Source: Haliclona indistincta (lineage: Eukaryota; Porifera; Demospongiae; Haplosclerida; Chalinidae). Taken from it: a stretch of 64,000 nt of DNA. This document shows, piece by piece, positions 54,355-64,000 of the stretch (position 1 is its first letter; each line of letters begins with the position of its first letter). Under the pieces are notes generated by a model, which worked only from the letters and a program-made list of their open reading frames with translations, was not told the origin of the DNA and ran no database searches. The translations under genes and the position numbers were made by a program. The stretch is from contig OZ024789.1 of NCBI GenBank assembly GCA_964017065.1, forward strand, positions 8,312,191 to 8,376,190, in the 5' to 3' direction.

Positions 54355-55089
54355 TTCTTTTCTTTTTTATTAATGACTTAGTTGGCACTTATGCTAATAC
54401 AGTGTAAAAGAGAACTAGCTGTCACTGAGCTGACTGAATTCCGGCGATCAGGCGACTCCGCACTGAATATGCAACATGTATCATGCAACATTAGCTAAGC
54501 TTAGGCTAGCATTCTTACAAGCCTGAACAGACTAATCCAGTGTAACAGTGAAGATTTGCTCGTACAGACTGCTGTGAACACTGCAGCTAGTGGCAGCAGC
54601 ACTCGCGTTCCAAGCAATTTGTACTAAGGTGCGCTTGTATTAGAATAATTGCATACACGGGCGCGCGTGCGCGAGTAGGCGTAACCTAGTAACGGAGTTC
54701 AAACAGAATGAATGAATGGAGTCTGTCTGTTATGGACCAAAAATCGCTGTTTTCCTGAAAATACACGCTTCTGCTAGTGTTTTAGGCTTAAATAGATATC
54801 AGGTGCACTGCTCCCAACGACTAGTGTAGTTTCTGTGTAGGTTTTGTCTCGAATAGCTCACTAGCCACGGCGCTAGGCTCTCTGAAGAAGAATAAGAAGA
54901 AGAAAGAAGATGAACAAACGGGTGACCACGTGAACTCTGGTTTACCACCTTAGACCTGGTTTCTTGTGCTTCTGAAGGTCTCATTGTAATTGCACAAATC
55001 GTGTAAGGAGCTTCAGAACGTTAGATTAACTTGAAACGCCCGTACGGCGAAGATATGGCAGTGCCGTACTTAGTGCCTCCAGGCGAGAC

Positions 55090-55484
55090 GTACGTAGTCT
55101 CGCGCGCCAGACCCAACCCGGGTCTGGTAAAACGTTATTGAACGCGTTGTGCCACAGGATCGGAATGTGAAATATGCACCGTAGCCATGGTAACGTGCAC
55201 TAGTACGTACGCGCGCACTGCATTGAGACTGTACCAGACAAGAGTATACACGAGTCATGGGCCTTGGCAGTGCTATTTAACCTTCGTCTCCATTGAACTA
55301 GCTGGTCGGTCTACCGTGGTGCTCGCGGCGTACGTCCTACTCGACATGGCGACTCGTTAGTACTCGCGCGATACGTTGACAACGCACTTTGATTGGCTTG
55401 CCCGATTTCATGGCAAGGGACACAACTCGTTCAATAGCGTTTTACCAGACCCTTCCCTTGGGTTGGGTCTGGCGTGCGAGACTA
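55090..55484. mobile_element. hAT-like MITE, 8-bp duplication
   Basis: tagtctcgc..gccagaccca ends are inverted at the right (tgggtctggcgtgcgagacta). ggcgagac is duplicated at 55082-55089 and 55485-55492; the empty site is in the other family-E copy near 45132-45140. An 8-bp duplication suits the hAT superfamily. Confidence 0.75.
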
Positions 55485-55706
55485 GGCGAGACGCCATCTT
55501 TTCATGCCCGTACCAACTGGCCTTATAGTCTTTAATAGTAGACTCATTGTAAGCGCTTACCTCTGAGGATAGCCCCTAGGTAGTTAAAATACCCCTGATG
55601 TCGTCAACAGCCAAGATATACGCGAATTATTGCGTTTAGCCTAAGTGTAGCCGCCATCTTGTATTCCGCCCAACCCTAAATATGCCTTGAAAAGGAGGCA
55701 GAACAA

Positions 55707-55715
55707 GGGCGGGGC
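55707..55715 (+). promoter_or_regulatory. GC box before DD-ANK4
   Basis: GGGCGGGGC 12 bp upstream of the ATG; upstream of it the native spacer is replaced by repeat family E. Confidence 0.35.
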
Positions 55716-55727
55716 TCGTAAAGTAAC

Positions 55728-58421
55728 ATGTCAACAAAAACTCTTGATACCGGCCTTCTTGTCCGAGAGCTTAAAGATGTGGAATGGGACACACTCGGAA
55801 CGTACCTGGGACTCAGCCAAGGCGAGATAAGAGAGATCGAACGCGATCACCAAAACACAGGGCGGAGGAGAATAGTGATGTTCGATAAGTGGTCTAGGCA
55901 AGAAGAAAATCCGTCTTGGGAGAAGATGATTGCTGCATTGGAGGGCATGGGTGAAAATATCTTGGCGAGTAAGCTGAGAGAGAAGTACGTGTATCAGCAG
56001 CAACACCAGGACGCCAAGAGTCAAACCGACTCAATGCCCACTATTGAAGACCTAGAAGCGTCATCAGAGAGTGTGGTGCTAAAAGTGGACAGGCAAGAAC
56101 AGATCGCTAGAGAGCTGGAGAGATTAGAGAGAAAGTACCTCCGACTGGTAATTAATGCACAGAAGACAATGGAAGCTGCAAATCTATCAGTGATAGATCT
56201 GGAGAGTTTCTCAAAGTACTACTTGAATGACGAAGTGACAACAGTGAAAGAGCTGTTTCAACTCATAAAACCGTTCAGTTTTCTGGACTATTCTTTACTG
56301 GAAACAGCTATTGACGTTCTCATTGATCCAGCTCATAGAGTAGTTAGTGATCTCAGTGAATATATTGAACAACTGACCAACTTCAAGAAATCCACGACCT
56401 TGAAAGATTTTATGGAAAGCATTGAAACAGCTCACAAAATTCAGAAATCACTAACCACTTACGAGGGAACTGGAGCATGCACAGTCATCATCCGACTTGT
56501 CGGTGGGTGGCTAGCAAAGACAATGGATGACTTGGAGAAGCTACTGAAGGAGATGTTTCACGACAAGAGCTCGGTACTTGCTCACATCAGGATAATCAAA
56601 GGATCAATCATTGTGACATACCTCGCTCCACAATCAGAGACTGATTCACTCATCAAGCTTGCTGAAACAAAGCTCTCATTAATGCCCCAGGTTGGTGTGT
56701 GTGGACTACACATTGGACAGAGAACAATCATCAGTGAAGAGATACACAATTTTTCATTTGAATCTTCTCTCATTAGAGCAGTTGAGAATAATAATATCAA
56801 TCTACTGACCTTCCTAATCAATATCAACACTAGTCCTGATGCTACTAATGATCGAGGATGGACTGCTTTGATGTATGGTAGTTATTATGGTCAAGACAAA
56901 GCTGTTAGTATTCTTCTTCAAGCCAATGCCAATCCTAACCTTCAGAGAGATGATGGTACTACACCTCTTTTCATTGCAGCACAGAATGGGCACTCTGACA
57001 TCGTTAGTATTCTCCTTCAAGCCAATGCCAATTCTAACCTTCAGTGTAATGATAGTACTACACCTCTTTTCATGGCAGCACAGAAAGGGCACTCTGACAT
57101 TGTTAGTATTCTTCTTCAAGCCAATGCCAATCCTAACCTTCAGAAAATTAATGGTTCTACACCTCTTTTCATTGCAGCACAGAATGGGGACTCTGACATT
57201 GTTGGTATTCTTCTTCAAGCCAATGCCAATCCTAACCTTCAGAAAGTTAATGGTTCTACACCTCTTTTCTATGCAGCACAGAATGGGCACTCTGACATCG
57301 TTAGTATTCTCCTTCAAGCCAATGCCAATTCTAACCTTCAGTGTGATGATAGTACTACACCTCTTTTCATGGCAGCACAGAAAGGGCACTCTGACATTGT
57401 TAGTATTCTCCTTCAAGCCAATGCCAATTCTAACCTTCAGTGTAATGATAGTACTACACCTCTTTTCATGGCAGCACAGAAAGGGCACTCTGACATTGTT
57501 AGTATTCTTCTTCAAGCCAATGCCAATCCTAACCTTCAGAAAGTTAATGGTTCTACACCTCTTTTCATTGTAGCTCAGAATGGGCACTCTGACATTGTTA
57601 GTATTCTTCTTCAAGCCAATGCTAATCCTAACCTTCACCGTGATGATGGTACTGCTCCTCTTTACATGGCAGCACAGAATGGGCACTCTGACATCGTTAG
57701 TATTCTCCTTCAAGCCAATGCCAATTCTAACCTTCAGTGCAGTGATGATGGTAGTACACCTCTTTTCATGGCAGCACAGGAAGGGCACTCTGACATTGTC
57801 AGTATTCTTCTTCAAGCAAATGCCAATCCTAACCTTCAGAGTGATGATGGTACTACACCTCTTTTCATGGCAGCACAGAAAGGGCTATCCGACATTGTTA
57901 GTATTCTTCTTCAAGCCAATGGCAATCCTAACCTTCAGCGTGATAATGGTACTACACCTCTTATGATAGCATGCTACATAATGCATCCTAAAATTGTTCA
58001 GCTACTATTGTCAAGCAAAGCTGATCCTAATCTACAACACTCTAATGGTTCAACTGCTCTTATGTTAGCTTGTCGTGTTGGATGCTTGGACTCTACTGAG
58101 CTGCTCTTGATGTCTGGTGCTGACCCCAGCATAGTGGGACCAGAAGGACTAACTGCTCTTGACATGGCAGCTTCTTCAGGTCATGATGACATTGTTGACT
58201 TGATTCAGGCAGTACAACTCAGTCAGTCCTCAACCACATCACCTGCTCTCACAGTTACAGAGATTTCATCTAGCTTAGACAACAAGACTATGGCAATTCT
58301 TAACAGGGCTATGGAGGACATGCTTGTTATCAAAGCAGAGTCTTATATTTCCACCTATTACAAGAAATTCAAGAGAACTCTTCCATCAAAATATGATCAA
58401 GAAAATGTACAAACCATCTGA
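55728..58421 (+). CDS. DD-ANK4: Death domain plus about 15 ankyrin units, intact
   Basis: 897 residues, single exon, ATG in the family context gtaaagtaacATG. Death domain residues about 9-88, helical linker (RELERLERKYLRLVINAQK) about 115-150, middle domain to about 345 (FSFLDYSLLETAIDVLIDPA; KGSIIVTYLAP; GVCGLHIGQRTI), ankyrin units to about 830, conserved tail ending KYDQENVQTI. Ten near-identical units, fewer than in DD-ANK1 and 2, include types not seen there (KVNGSTPLF, CNDSTTPLF). Predicted cytosolic. Its promoter region has been replaced by a repeat, so expression may differ from its siblings. Confidence 0.9.
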   Translation: MSTKTLDTGLLVRELKDVEWDTLGTYLGLSQGEIREIERDHQNTGRRRIVMFDKWSRQEENPSWEKMIAALEGMGENILASKLREKYVYQQQHQDAKSQTDSMPTIEDLEASSESVVLKVDRQEQIARELERLERKYLRLVINAQKTMEAANLSVIDLESFSKYYLNDEVTTVKELFQLIKPFSFLDYSLLETAIDVLIDPAHRVVSDLSEYIEQLTNFKKSTTLKDFMESIETAHKIQKSLTTYEGTGACTVIIRLVGGWLAKTMDDLEKLLKEMFHDKSSVLAHIRIIKGSIIVTYLAPQSETDSLIKLAETKLSLMPQVGVCGLHIGQRTIISEEIHNFSFESSLIRAVENNNINLLTFLININTSPDATNDRGWTALMYGSYYGQDKAVSILLQANANPNLQRDDGTTPLFIAAQNGHSDIVSILLQANANSNLQCNDSTTPLFMAAQKGHSDIVSILLQANANPNLQKINGSTPLFIAAQNGDSDIVGILLQANANPNLQKVNGSTPLFYAAQNGHSDIVSILLQANANSNLQCDDSTTPLFMAAQKGHSDIVSILLQANANSNLQCNDSTTPLFMAAQKGHSDIVSILLQANANPNLQKVNGSTPLFIVAQNGHSDIVSILLQANANPNLHRDDGTAPLYMAAQNGHSDIVSILLQANANSNLQCSDDGSTPLFMAAQEGHSDIVSILLQANANPNLQSDDGTTPLFMAAQKGLSDIVSILLQANGNPNLQRDNGTTPLMIACYIMHPKIVQLLLSSKADPNLQHSNGSTALMLACRVGCLDSTELLLMSGADPSIVGPEGLTALDMAASSGHDDIVDLIQAVQLSQSSTTSPALTVTEISSSLDNKTMAILNRAMEDMLVIKAESYISTYYKKFKRTLPSKYDQENVQTI

Positions 58422-58647
58422 TGCATGCACAGATACTTTTACTTCTGTAGCCTTACATGTATTATTAAGTTATAAAAACGCAGTTTTGATTAATTATGAG
58501 CTTTTGAATTTGATTTGCTGATTGCTTTGTACCGATTTGTTTCATTGATGAAGTTTATTCACTAAAATTCCATTAATTCTTTGATCATGCTCCATTGTGT
58601 GAATAAATACCAGTGGCGTGACACATTTAAGCAAGAAGTAATAAAAC
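58422..58647 (+). other. DD-ANK4 3' flank
   Basis: Keeps the family 3' block tttattcactaaaa, then MITE-like sequence; interrupted by the element at 58648. It continues at 60303 with tatcgatggaccagcttac, as after DD-ANK1. Confidence 0.5.
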
Positions 58648-60296
58648 TACGGAAGCCCATAGCGGACATTCCACTTTCCAATTTCCATTTTGTAGAAAGT
58701 GCGGTAAAACACGCCAAAAACTGTAGAGCACACGTTGAAAGACGTATTTTAGGTTGAACCAGTAACCAGAGAGCGGTTATACCGGGGTGAGCCCTTCCAG
58801 GCTTCCGGCGAGTGTGTCTCGTGAGCCTGAGCGAGCACTCCTTTACAGTGTATCAGTAGGAGCGTAGATTTCATTTTACATGCAAATAAAACTAAAAACT
58901 AAAGCAGCTAGAAGTTTACAAAAGTTAATTTGGAATTAAAATTAATGGATGCAAACAGCATGCACGTAGCAGCATGCAGCCTTACAGCGGCATCATGTAG
59001 CATGCAGTACAGCGGCATCATGCAGAATGCAAACAACAGACAGCATGCAGGAATGGATCACTACAATGCATACATGCACACTTTAAATCTGGCATACCAT
59101 TGTTGGCGTGAAGCATTTATGCACTGTATCCTGGCACACAGCCACACACAACAGAGTTGTAGCCGCATAGATAAGCTTGTAGCCTGATCAGTCCTGCTAC
59201 TTATGCAGCGTTCACTGCACGCTGTTTGATAAAATAATTCAGTGTTCAGAGTTAACGTATGCATCTCAGTCGTAACTACAGTGACCCAGTGACCCTGCAT
59301 ATTTTTCATTGCACTGTGAGACGAAGGTTATGCTCGCTCAGGCTGATTCAAGGTAAATATGCATATTTCAACGTGTGCTCTACAGTAGCGATGCCAACGG
59401 CGTGGGCGTGGCGGTTAATTTTGCTTAACAGAACGTAATAAATTGCTCTACTTAATCTATTCATAACTCTACTTCTGCTTGTCGTATCTTATCGTTCTAT
59501 GGCTCAATTTACTCGCTTATGTCTATATTTTACTGCAGAATGAACAGTACTGTCAACAAACTTTGAAGCAGTTGTGCGAACTTCAATCAACTTTCCACAC
59601 CTGATGTCCGAATTTATATCCACTGTAATTTTTTTCTGTGAGTAGTCATAGGTAGTAGTTGTAGAAAATACTAGTTCGAAGTTGTTAAAGTTTTTAGTGA
59701 GTATTTTATCAACGAATTAAAAATTAAAATTAAATTTTCATCATGTTACATACATTGCACAAGATTCGAACTATTTTTTTTGGAATCAGCTATCTTTATT
59801 TGGGTGACAACAATGGATGAAATATTTTTTTAAGCTAAGGAAGGGGTGTGGGTTTTTAATTGATTCTTGTAAGTTCTACTTCAGACATAATAATAAAACT
59901 AAAGAAATATCTTAAAACGACTTATAAGTAAGACAGTCTCATGCTCCACACAGAGAGGAGTTGATTAATATCTGGATCACTGAAATCGGTCGAGAACAAC
60001 GAAGTTATCCATGGCAGAAGGGGCGGTGCCGTCAATCTCCACAAAATGTATTAATTTACTTCCTGTTACGCGAGGGTGCGTCTTCTCTGGCGTTTTTCTC
60101 AGCTTAGCGGCATCGGATGAAGAAACTTTTGGCCCGGTATCGTTCGATTCCTCTGATCGAGCCCTTTCTAATGATATCTACCAAATCTAGTGATTTATAA
60201 CTTTGAAAAACTGTTTGGAATCGCTATCTACAGTTTTTGCCTTGCTTTTTATAAAATGGAAAGTGGAAAATGGAATGTCCGCTTTGGGCTTCCGTA
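58648..60296. mobile_element. 1649-bp DNA element, TAAAAC duplication
   Basis: About 47-bp TIRs (tacggaagcccatagcggac ...) at both ends, TAAAAC at 58642-58647 and 60297-60302. A second inverted pair (gtagagcacacgttgaaa) at about 58724 and 59368 marks a nested element. A catgcag-rich stretch lies near 58955-59050. No transposase seen. Confidence 0.7.
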
Positions 60297-60393
60297 TAAA
60301 ACCCCTGTACTGCAGGTATCGATGGACCAGCTTACGAGGTGACGATCAGACCGGACCGAGCTACGTAGACACAACATACTCATGATCATCAAT

Positions 60394-61031
60394 GATTAAT
60401 TTTAACTCCTATCAAGGTAATGGATAGTTTTTGGGATGATGAATATCATTAAAGCCCCTGCATAATAGGCAGGGTATGCTTATGGCCAATGCATACCATA
60501 GGTTAACTCCTCCCATTCGCTGGGAGGGTAATTAGAACCAATTAACACCAAACACATTAGCCACACTTAATCCTTCGCTAGATCCCAAAATTCACGTCGA
60601 CTATACTCATCCAAATGAGCTCGACGGAGAAGATAACAAGTTGTAGGGTGGGTGGGAGGATGTTGATACAGTCCTTGGAGTAGCTGATTTGGTCCTACTG
60701 CTCAATATGGTGGCTGTTCCAGCCAGCTTCCTCGTGGTGATAGTTTATACGCATGCGTAGTTGGTCATTGATGACACACCCCCGTACTCATTCGGTGGCA
60801 TTTGCTAGTCGTACAATTAACTACGCTTAACTATGATCATAGTTAAACTGCATTTAATTTTAACTCCTATCAAGGTAATGGATAGTTTTTGGGATGATGA
60901 ATATCATTAAAGCCCCTGCGTAATAGGCAGGGTATGCTTATGGCCAATGCATACCATAGGTTAACTCCTCCCATTCGCTGGGAGGGTAATTAGAACCAAT
61001 TAACACCAAACACATTAGCCACACTTAATCC
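60394..61031 (+). repeat. Direct repeat of about 175 bp, two copies
   Basis: aattttaactcctatcaagg ... cacacttaatcc at 60394-60572 recurs at 60858-61033, about 464 bp apart, nearly identical. Confidence 0.9.
60567..60690 (-). other. Candidate 3'-terminal exon, unknown protein
   Basis: The minus strand reads GPNQLLQGLYQHPPTHPTTC ... EYSRREFWDLAKD and stop, preceded by a possible gagcag acceptor. The corresponding place after the second repeat copy (61031 on) reads FWESFAQWD and stop in one frame, a possible diverged relative with stops upstream. I do not recognise the protein. Confidence 0.25.
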
Positions 61032-61779
61032 CACTGAGCGAAGCTCTCCCAAAATTTTATCCACTACTCCATAATAATCACATACACCTTTTCCACACTC
61101 GTATAATGCTGACTCTGTTAAATTAGGTCTGCAACCTTTTTCCTCGTGATATGCCATGATGATAAGAGACAAAACAATTATGATATAATGTTGAAAACCT
61201 TTCGGATAATCACACTCCCGAAGGAATGGAGGTTGTTTTGATAAGTGAATACAAAATAGTAATGAATGACAATAAGTAAAATCTTAATGAGAGGAAAATA
61301 CCTATTCCAACACATCGGAATATTGTTGCTCTTTAAGTGTATGATTGAAATACCTCAATGTTTTCTTCCAATTATGTATCCACCAAAACCACCATTCCAA
61401 TGCATTCACCAACCATACTAGCCTCTTTTCTTAAGATGCTAATATGTGGCTGCAATGGTTATCTTTTAGGACAACTATAAGAGCTTAAGTACGATCGGTC
61501 GTTTTTCTGCTCAAGAGCAGACATTTGCAATTGTGTTTGGCTTTCTCATTTTTTCTCAGCTATTAATGAGCTTTTCTAAGTACATTTGTCACCAAACCAC
61601 AGTAGTAGATGCAAATACTGAGTGACAAACCAATTCATTGACACTATGAAAGCTGATTTGCTTTGACCAGAAAAAGGTGACTGAACAACCATTTGTTTGA
61701 CAAGACATTGAAGCACTTTGATTTGACAAATGTTTGATCGTCATAATTCTCACTGGCTAAGACCTGATTCTAATTGCAG

Positions 61780-61930
61780 GCTGTATGTGTTCGCATCAGC
61801 TCACCAGAGACTGAGTTATCGCCAACAGTTCAACCTTCACAACCTTCCTTTCCTATACTGAAGCCCAAGAAGTCATTATCTAACTTCACACTACACTTCC
61901 ACCCTATTCGCTATGTCTATCTGTATACAG
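61780..61930 (+). other. Candidate internal exon, unknown protein
   Basis: Open 151-nt stretch between a good acceptor (ctaattgcag) and donor (TACAG/gtagat): AVCVRISSPETELSPTVQPS ... LSNFTLHFHPIRYVYLYTG. Phase 0 in, phase 1 out. The next acceptor-like site (61997 on) meets a stop in that phase. Not recognised; a gene mostly outside the window or a relic. Confidence 0.35.
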
Positions 61931-62147
61931 GTAGATTATAATCATGTGCACCGTTCACCTGCTTAGCAGACTCAACTTGCTTGTAGAAAGATTGTCCTTT
62001 TACAGGGCCCACCTGATTAGTCCTTTTAAGTTGCTTTATTAGCACAATACCCTACTTAGTGGTTTTTATTATTGAGCACTATGACTCCAATGCCTGATAA
62101 TTTTTTTTTTCAACACCTTCATCTTCATCAAATCTTCTGCTCATGGT

Positions 62148-62438
62148 ATGGGCAGGTTTGTATTGCTAGCTCCTCAGCCGACAACAAGTTACCTCCTTGG
62201 TCTTTGCCCATTGGCACCTTCTCATGTTCACTTAGAAAGCTTGTATTGCTCTATGGGCAAGTACTATCGATCACTTTCCTTAGTAGACCCAAGTTACCCA
62301 GACAGCACACTCCCGGCACTTCGCCCACTATCAGCTAGCACAGTTTTACATCAATTAGACATTATTTCTGGCAACTTGGCAGCTCTAGACATAGACTCAG
62401 ACTGCCTTGTTGGCACAACTCGACTTCTGCCCCTTTAG
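62148..62438 (+). other. Open frame of 96 codons beside the satellite, doubtful
   Basis: MGRFVLLAPQPTTSYLLGLC ... to TAG. The DNA resembles a diverged run of the neighbouring minisatellite (cccattggcacc, tagtagacccaagttaccc), so I think it is fortuitous. Confidence 0.15.
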
Positions 62439-62479
62439 CAGGCCCATGCAGTCTTCCCACCTACCATGCTCGAGTTACC

Positions 62480-63450
62480 CATTCAGGACACTCAATTCTG
62501 CCCAATCGACGTTCACGTTTGGCAGGAATAGTCTACCTACATAATATAGTAGACTCGAGTTGTCCGATCGGACACTCAATCTTTGCCTAGTCGACACTCA
62601 ACTTCCGCTCCTTCGGCAGGAATAGTGTACCCTCAAGTAGACTCAAATTGCCCGATCGGCAGACTCAATTTTGCCCAATTGGCGGCAGGAATAGTCTACC
62701 CACAAGTAGACTGAAGATGCTCGATCGGCAGACTCAATTTTTCCCAATCGGGGCAGGAATAGTCTACCCACAAGTAGACTCAAGTTGCCCAATCGGCACA
62801 CTCAAATTTTGCCCAATCGGCACTTAACTGCTGCCCCTTCGGCAGGAATAGTCTACCCACAAGTAGACTCAAGTTGCCCAATCGGCAGACTCAATTTTTG
62901 CCCAATCATGCACTTAACTGCTGCCCCTTCAGCAGGAATAGTCTACCCACAAGTAGACTCAAATTGCCCAATCGGCACTTAACTGCTGCCCCTTCGGCAG
63001 GAATAGTCTACCCACAAGTAGACTCAAATTGCCCAATCGGCACTTAACTGCTGCCCCTTCGGCAGGAATAGTCTACCCACAAGTAGACTCAAGTTGCCCA
63101 CTCGGCAGACTCAATTTTTTGCCTAATCAGCCCTTAACTGCTGCCCCTTCAGCAGGAATAGTCTACCCACAAGTAGACTCAAATTGCCCAATCGGCACTT
63201 AACTGCTGCCCCTTTGGCAGGAATAGTCTACCCACAAGTAGACTCAAATTGCCCAATCGGCACTTAACTGCTGCCCCTTCGGCAGGAATAGTCTACCCAC
63301 AAGTAGACTCAAATTGCCCAATCGGCCCTTAACTGCTGCCCCTTCGGCAGGAATAGTCTACCCACAAGTAGACTCAAGTTGCCCAATCGGCAGACTCAAT
63401 TCTGCCCTATCGGCACTTAACTTCTGCCCCCTCGGCAGGAATAGTCCACC
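62480..63450 (+). repeat. Hairpin-rich minisatellite, 64/88-bp units
   Basis: About 12 units built from ctgccccttcggcag, gaatagtctacccacaagta and gactcaaattgcccaatcgg. Later units are 64 bp; some carry an extra block of about 24 bp (gcagactcaattttttgccc) to make 88. Early units (62480-62780) are degenerate. Confidence 0.95.
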
Positions 63451-63452
63451 CA

Positions 63453-64000
63453 TGGGTGGGCATTGAGGCAGGTTGGCTATGCCTCGTGCGGTTACGAAAG
63501 TAATGGATTGTGTTTACTATAGTAGACAACACAATCATCCCTGATAGCTAAACGGCCCCATTTGTGTTAATTACACATATTTGACTATACCTAGCATGCC
63601 ACAACATCTCTTTATCACTAAGTAAAAACGAATTATTGGCCAAGCCGCTAATTTGAACGTCTTGGACTGATTTTCAAGGAGTGTAGCGGCCTCGCTTTTC
63701 TTGCAAGGGTAAAACATAAACTGTAGACTGTAAGCATGAAGCACTAATGCATTACAATTCCATTACATATTCCATTGTGTGGATGGATACCAGTGACTTG
63801 ACACATTAGTAATGCTTTTTTACTAATATATTCCTTGCAACAAGTAATAAAATTTTTTCTCTAACCTAGCTGTTAGTATGAGTCAATTATCTGAGACATA
63901 CCAATCTGGTGACTAGAAGGCTTGACAAGTCAATAAAACCTTTTAAAACCTAGCTGTTAGTATGAGTCAATCATCCAAGACATAACTATCTGGTGACTAA
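63453..64000 (+). other. AT-rich end of window with small repeats
   Basis: Contains a MITE relative of 15709-15835 at 63699-63852 and a direct repeat cctagctgttagtatgagtc at 63865 and 63951. No gene seen. Confidence 0.5.

Larger units (their letters stand above)
54065..55686 (-). repeat. Repeat family E, inverted copy
   Basis: Reverse complement of 39374-46391 without the gypsy element; contains its own MITE insertion (55090-55484). Lies between XPO5 copy 4 and DD-ANK4 and ends about 40 bp before the DD-ANK4 ATG. Confidence 0.75.
60303..61779 (+). other. Right border of the array and following spacer
   Basis: The DD-ANK flank homology ends near 60390. Then a direct duplication (60394-60570 and 60858-61031). 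No XPO5 sequence follows DD-ANK4. The rest is AT-rich without a supported gene. Confidence 0.5.

Noticed and set aside
62480..63450. CRISPR-like array
   Set aside because: Regular repeats, but the spacers are also repeated and the context is an animal genome; it is a minisatellite.

Overview
Nuclear DNA of an early-branching animal, most likely a demosponge. The evidence is many short GT-AG introns, dense MITE/foldback DNA transposons and microsatellites, and an intronless Death-domain plus ankyrin-repeat gene family carrying a middle region that I associate with sponge proteins. The species cannot be fixed from the sequence alone.

The backbone is a tandem array, all on the + strand, of a two-gene module: exportin-5 (XPO5, intron-rich) followed about 130-155 bp later by an intronless Death-domain/ankyrin gene (DD-ANK). 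Order: XPO5 copy 1 (174-9986), DD-ANK1 (10140-15441, split by a DNA transposon), XPO5 remnant 1b (16133-16652), XPO5 copy 2 (18052-27671, best preserved), DD-ANK2 (27822-31304, intact), XPO5 copy 3 (32610-35718, pseudogene), a DD-only ORF (35853-46655) split by a 10.4-kb nested insertion, DD-ANK3 (46688-49583, two frameshifts), XPO5 copy 4 (49849-53857, pseudogene), DD-ANK4 (55728-58421, intact). The array ends near 60390.

XPO5 was recognised by matching translated exons to the animal exportin-5 C-terminal three quarters. I numbered the exons e1-e25 across the copies; splice phases agree from copy to copy. No copy in the window shows the N-terminal importin-beta-like part. Copies 3 and 4 share the same internal deletion (e5 joined to e17) and so descend from one already broken copy. 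DD-ANK proteins have an N-terminal Death domain, a coiled/helical middle region, 13-22 near-identical 99-bp ankyrin units and a conserved C-terminal tail. Their repeat units differ mainly at positions that form the binding face of ankyrin proteins.

Mobile DNA fills introns and intergenic space: foldback elements, TA-target MITEs, tRNA-derived SINEs, a MULE-like element, a hAT-like MITE and a complete-looking Ty3/gypsy retrotransposon (39527-45087, minus strand) with identical LTRs, a tRNA-Ser primer site and a small internal inversion in pol. The last 3.6 kb holds a direct duplication, one or two candidate exons and a hairpin-rich minisatellite.
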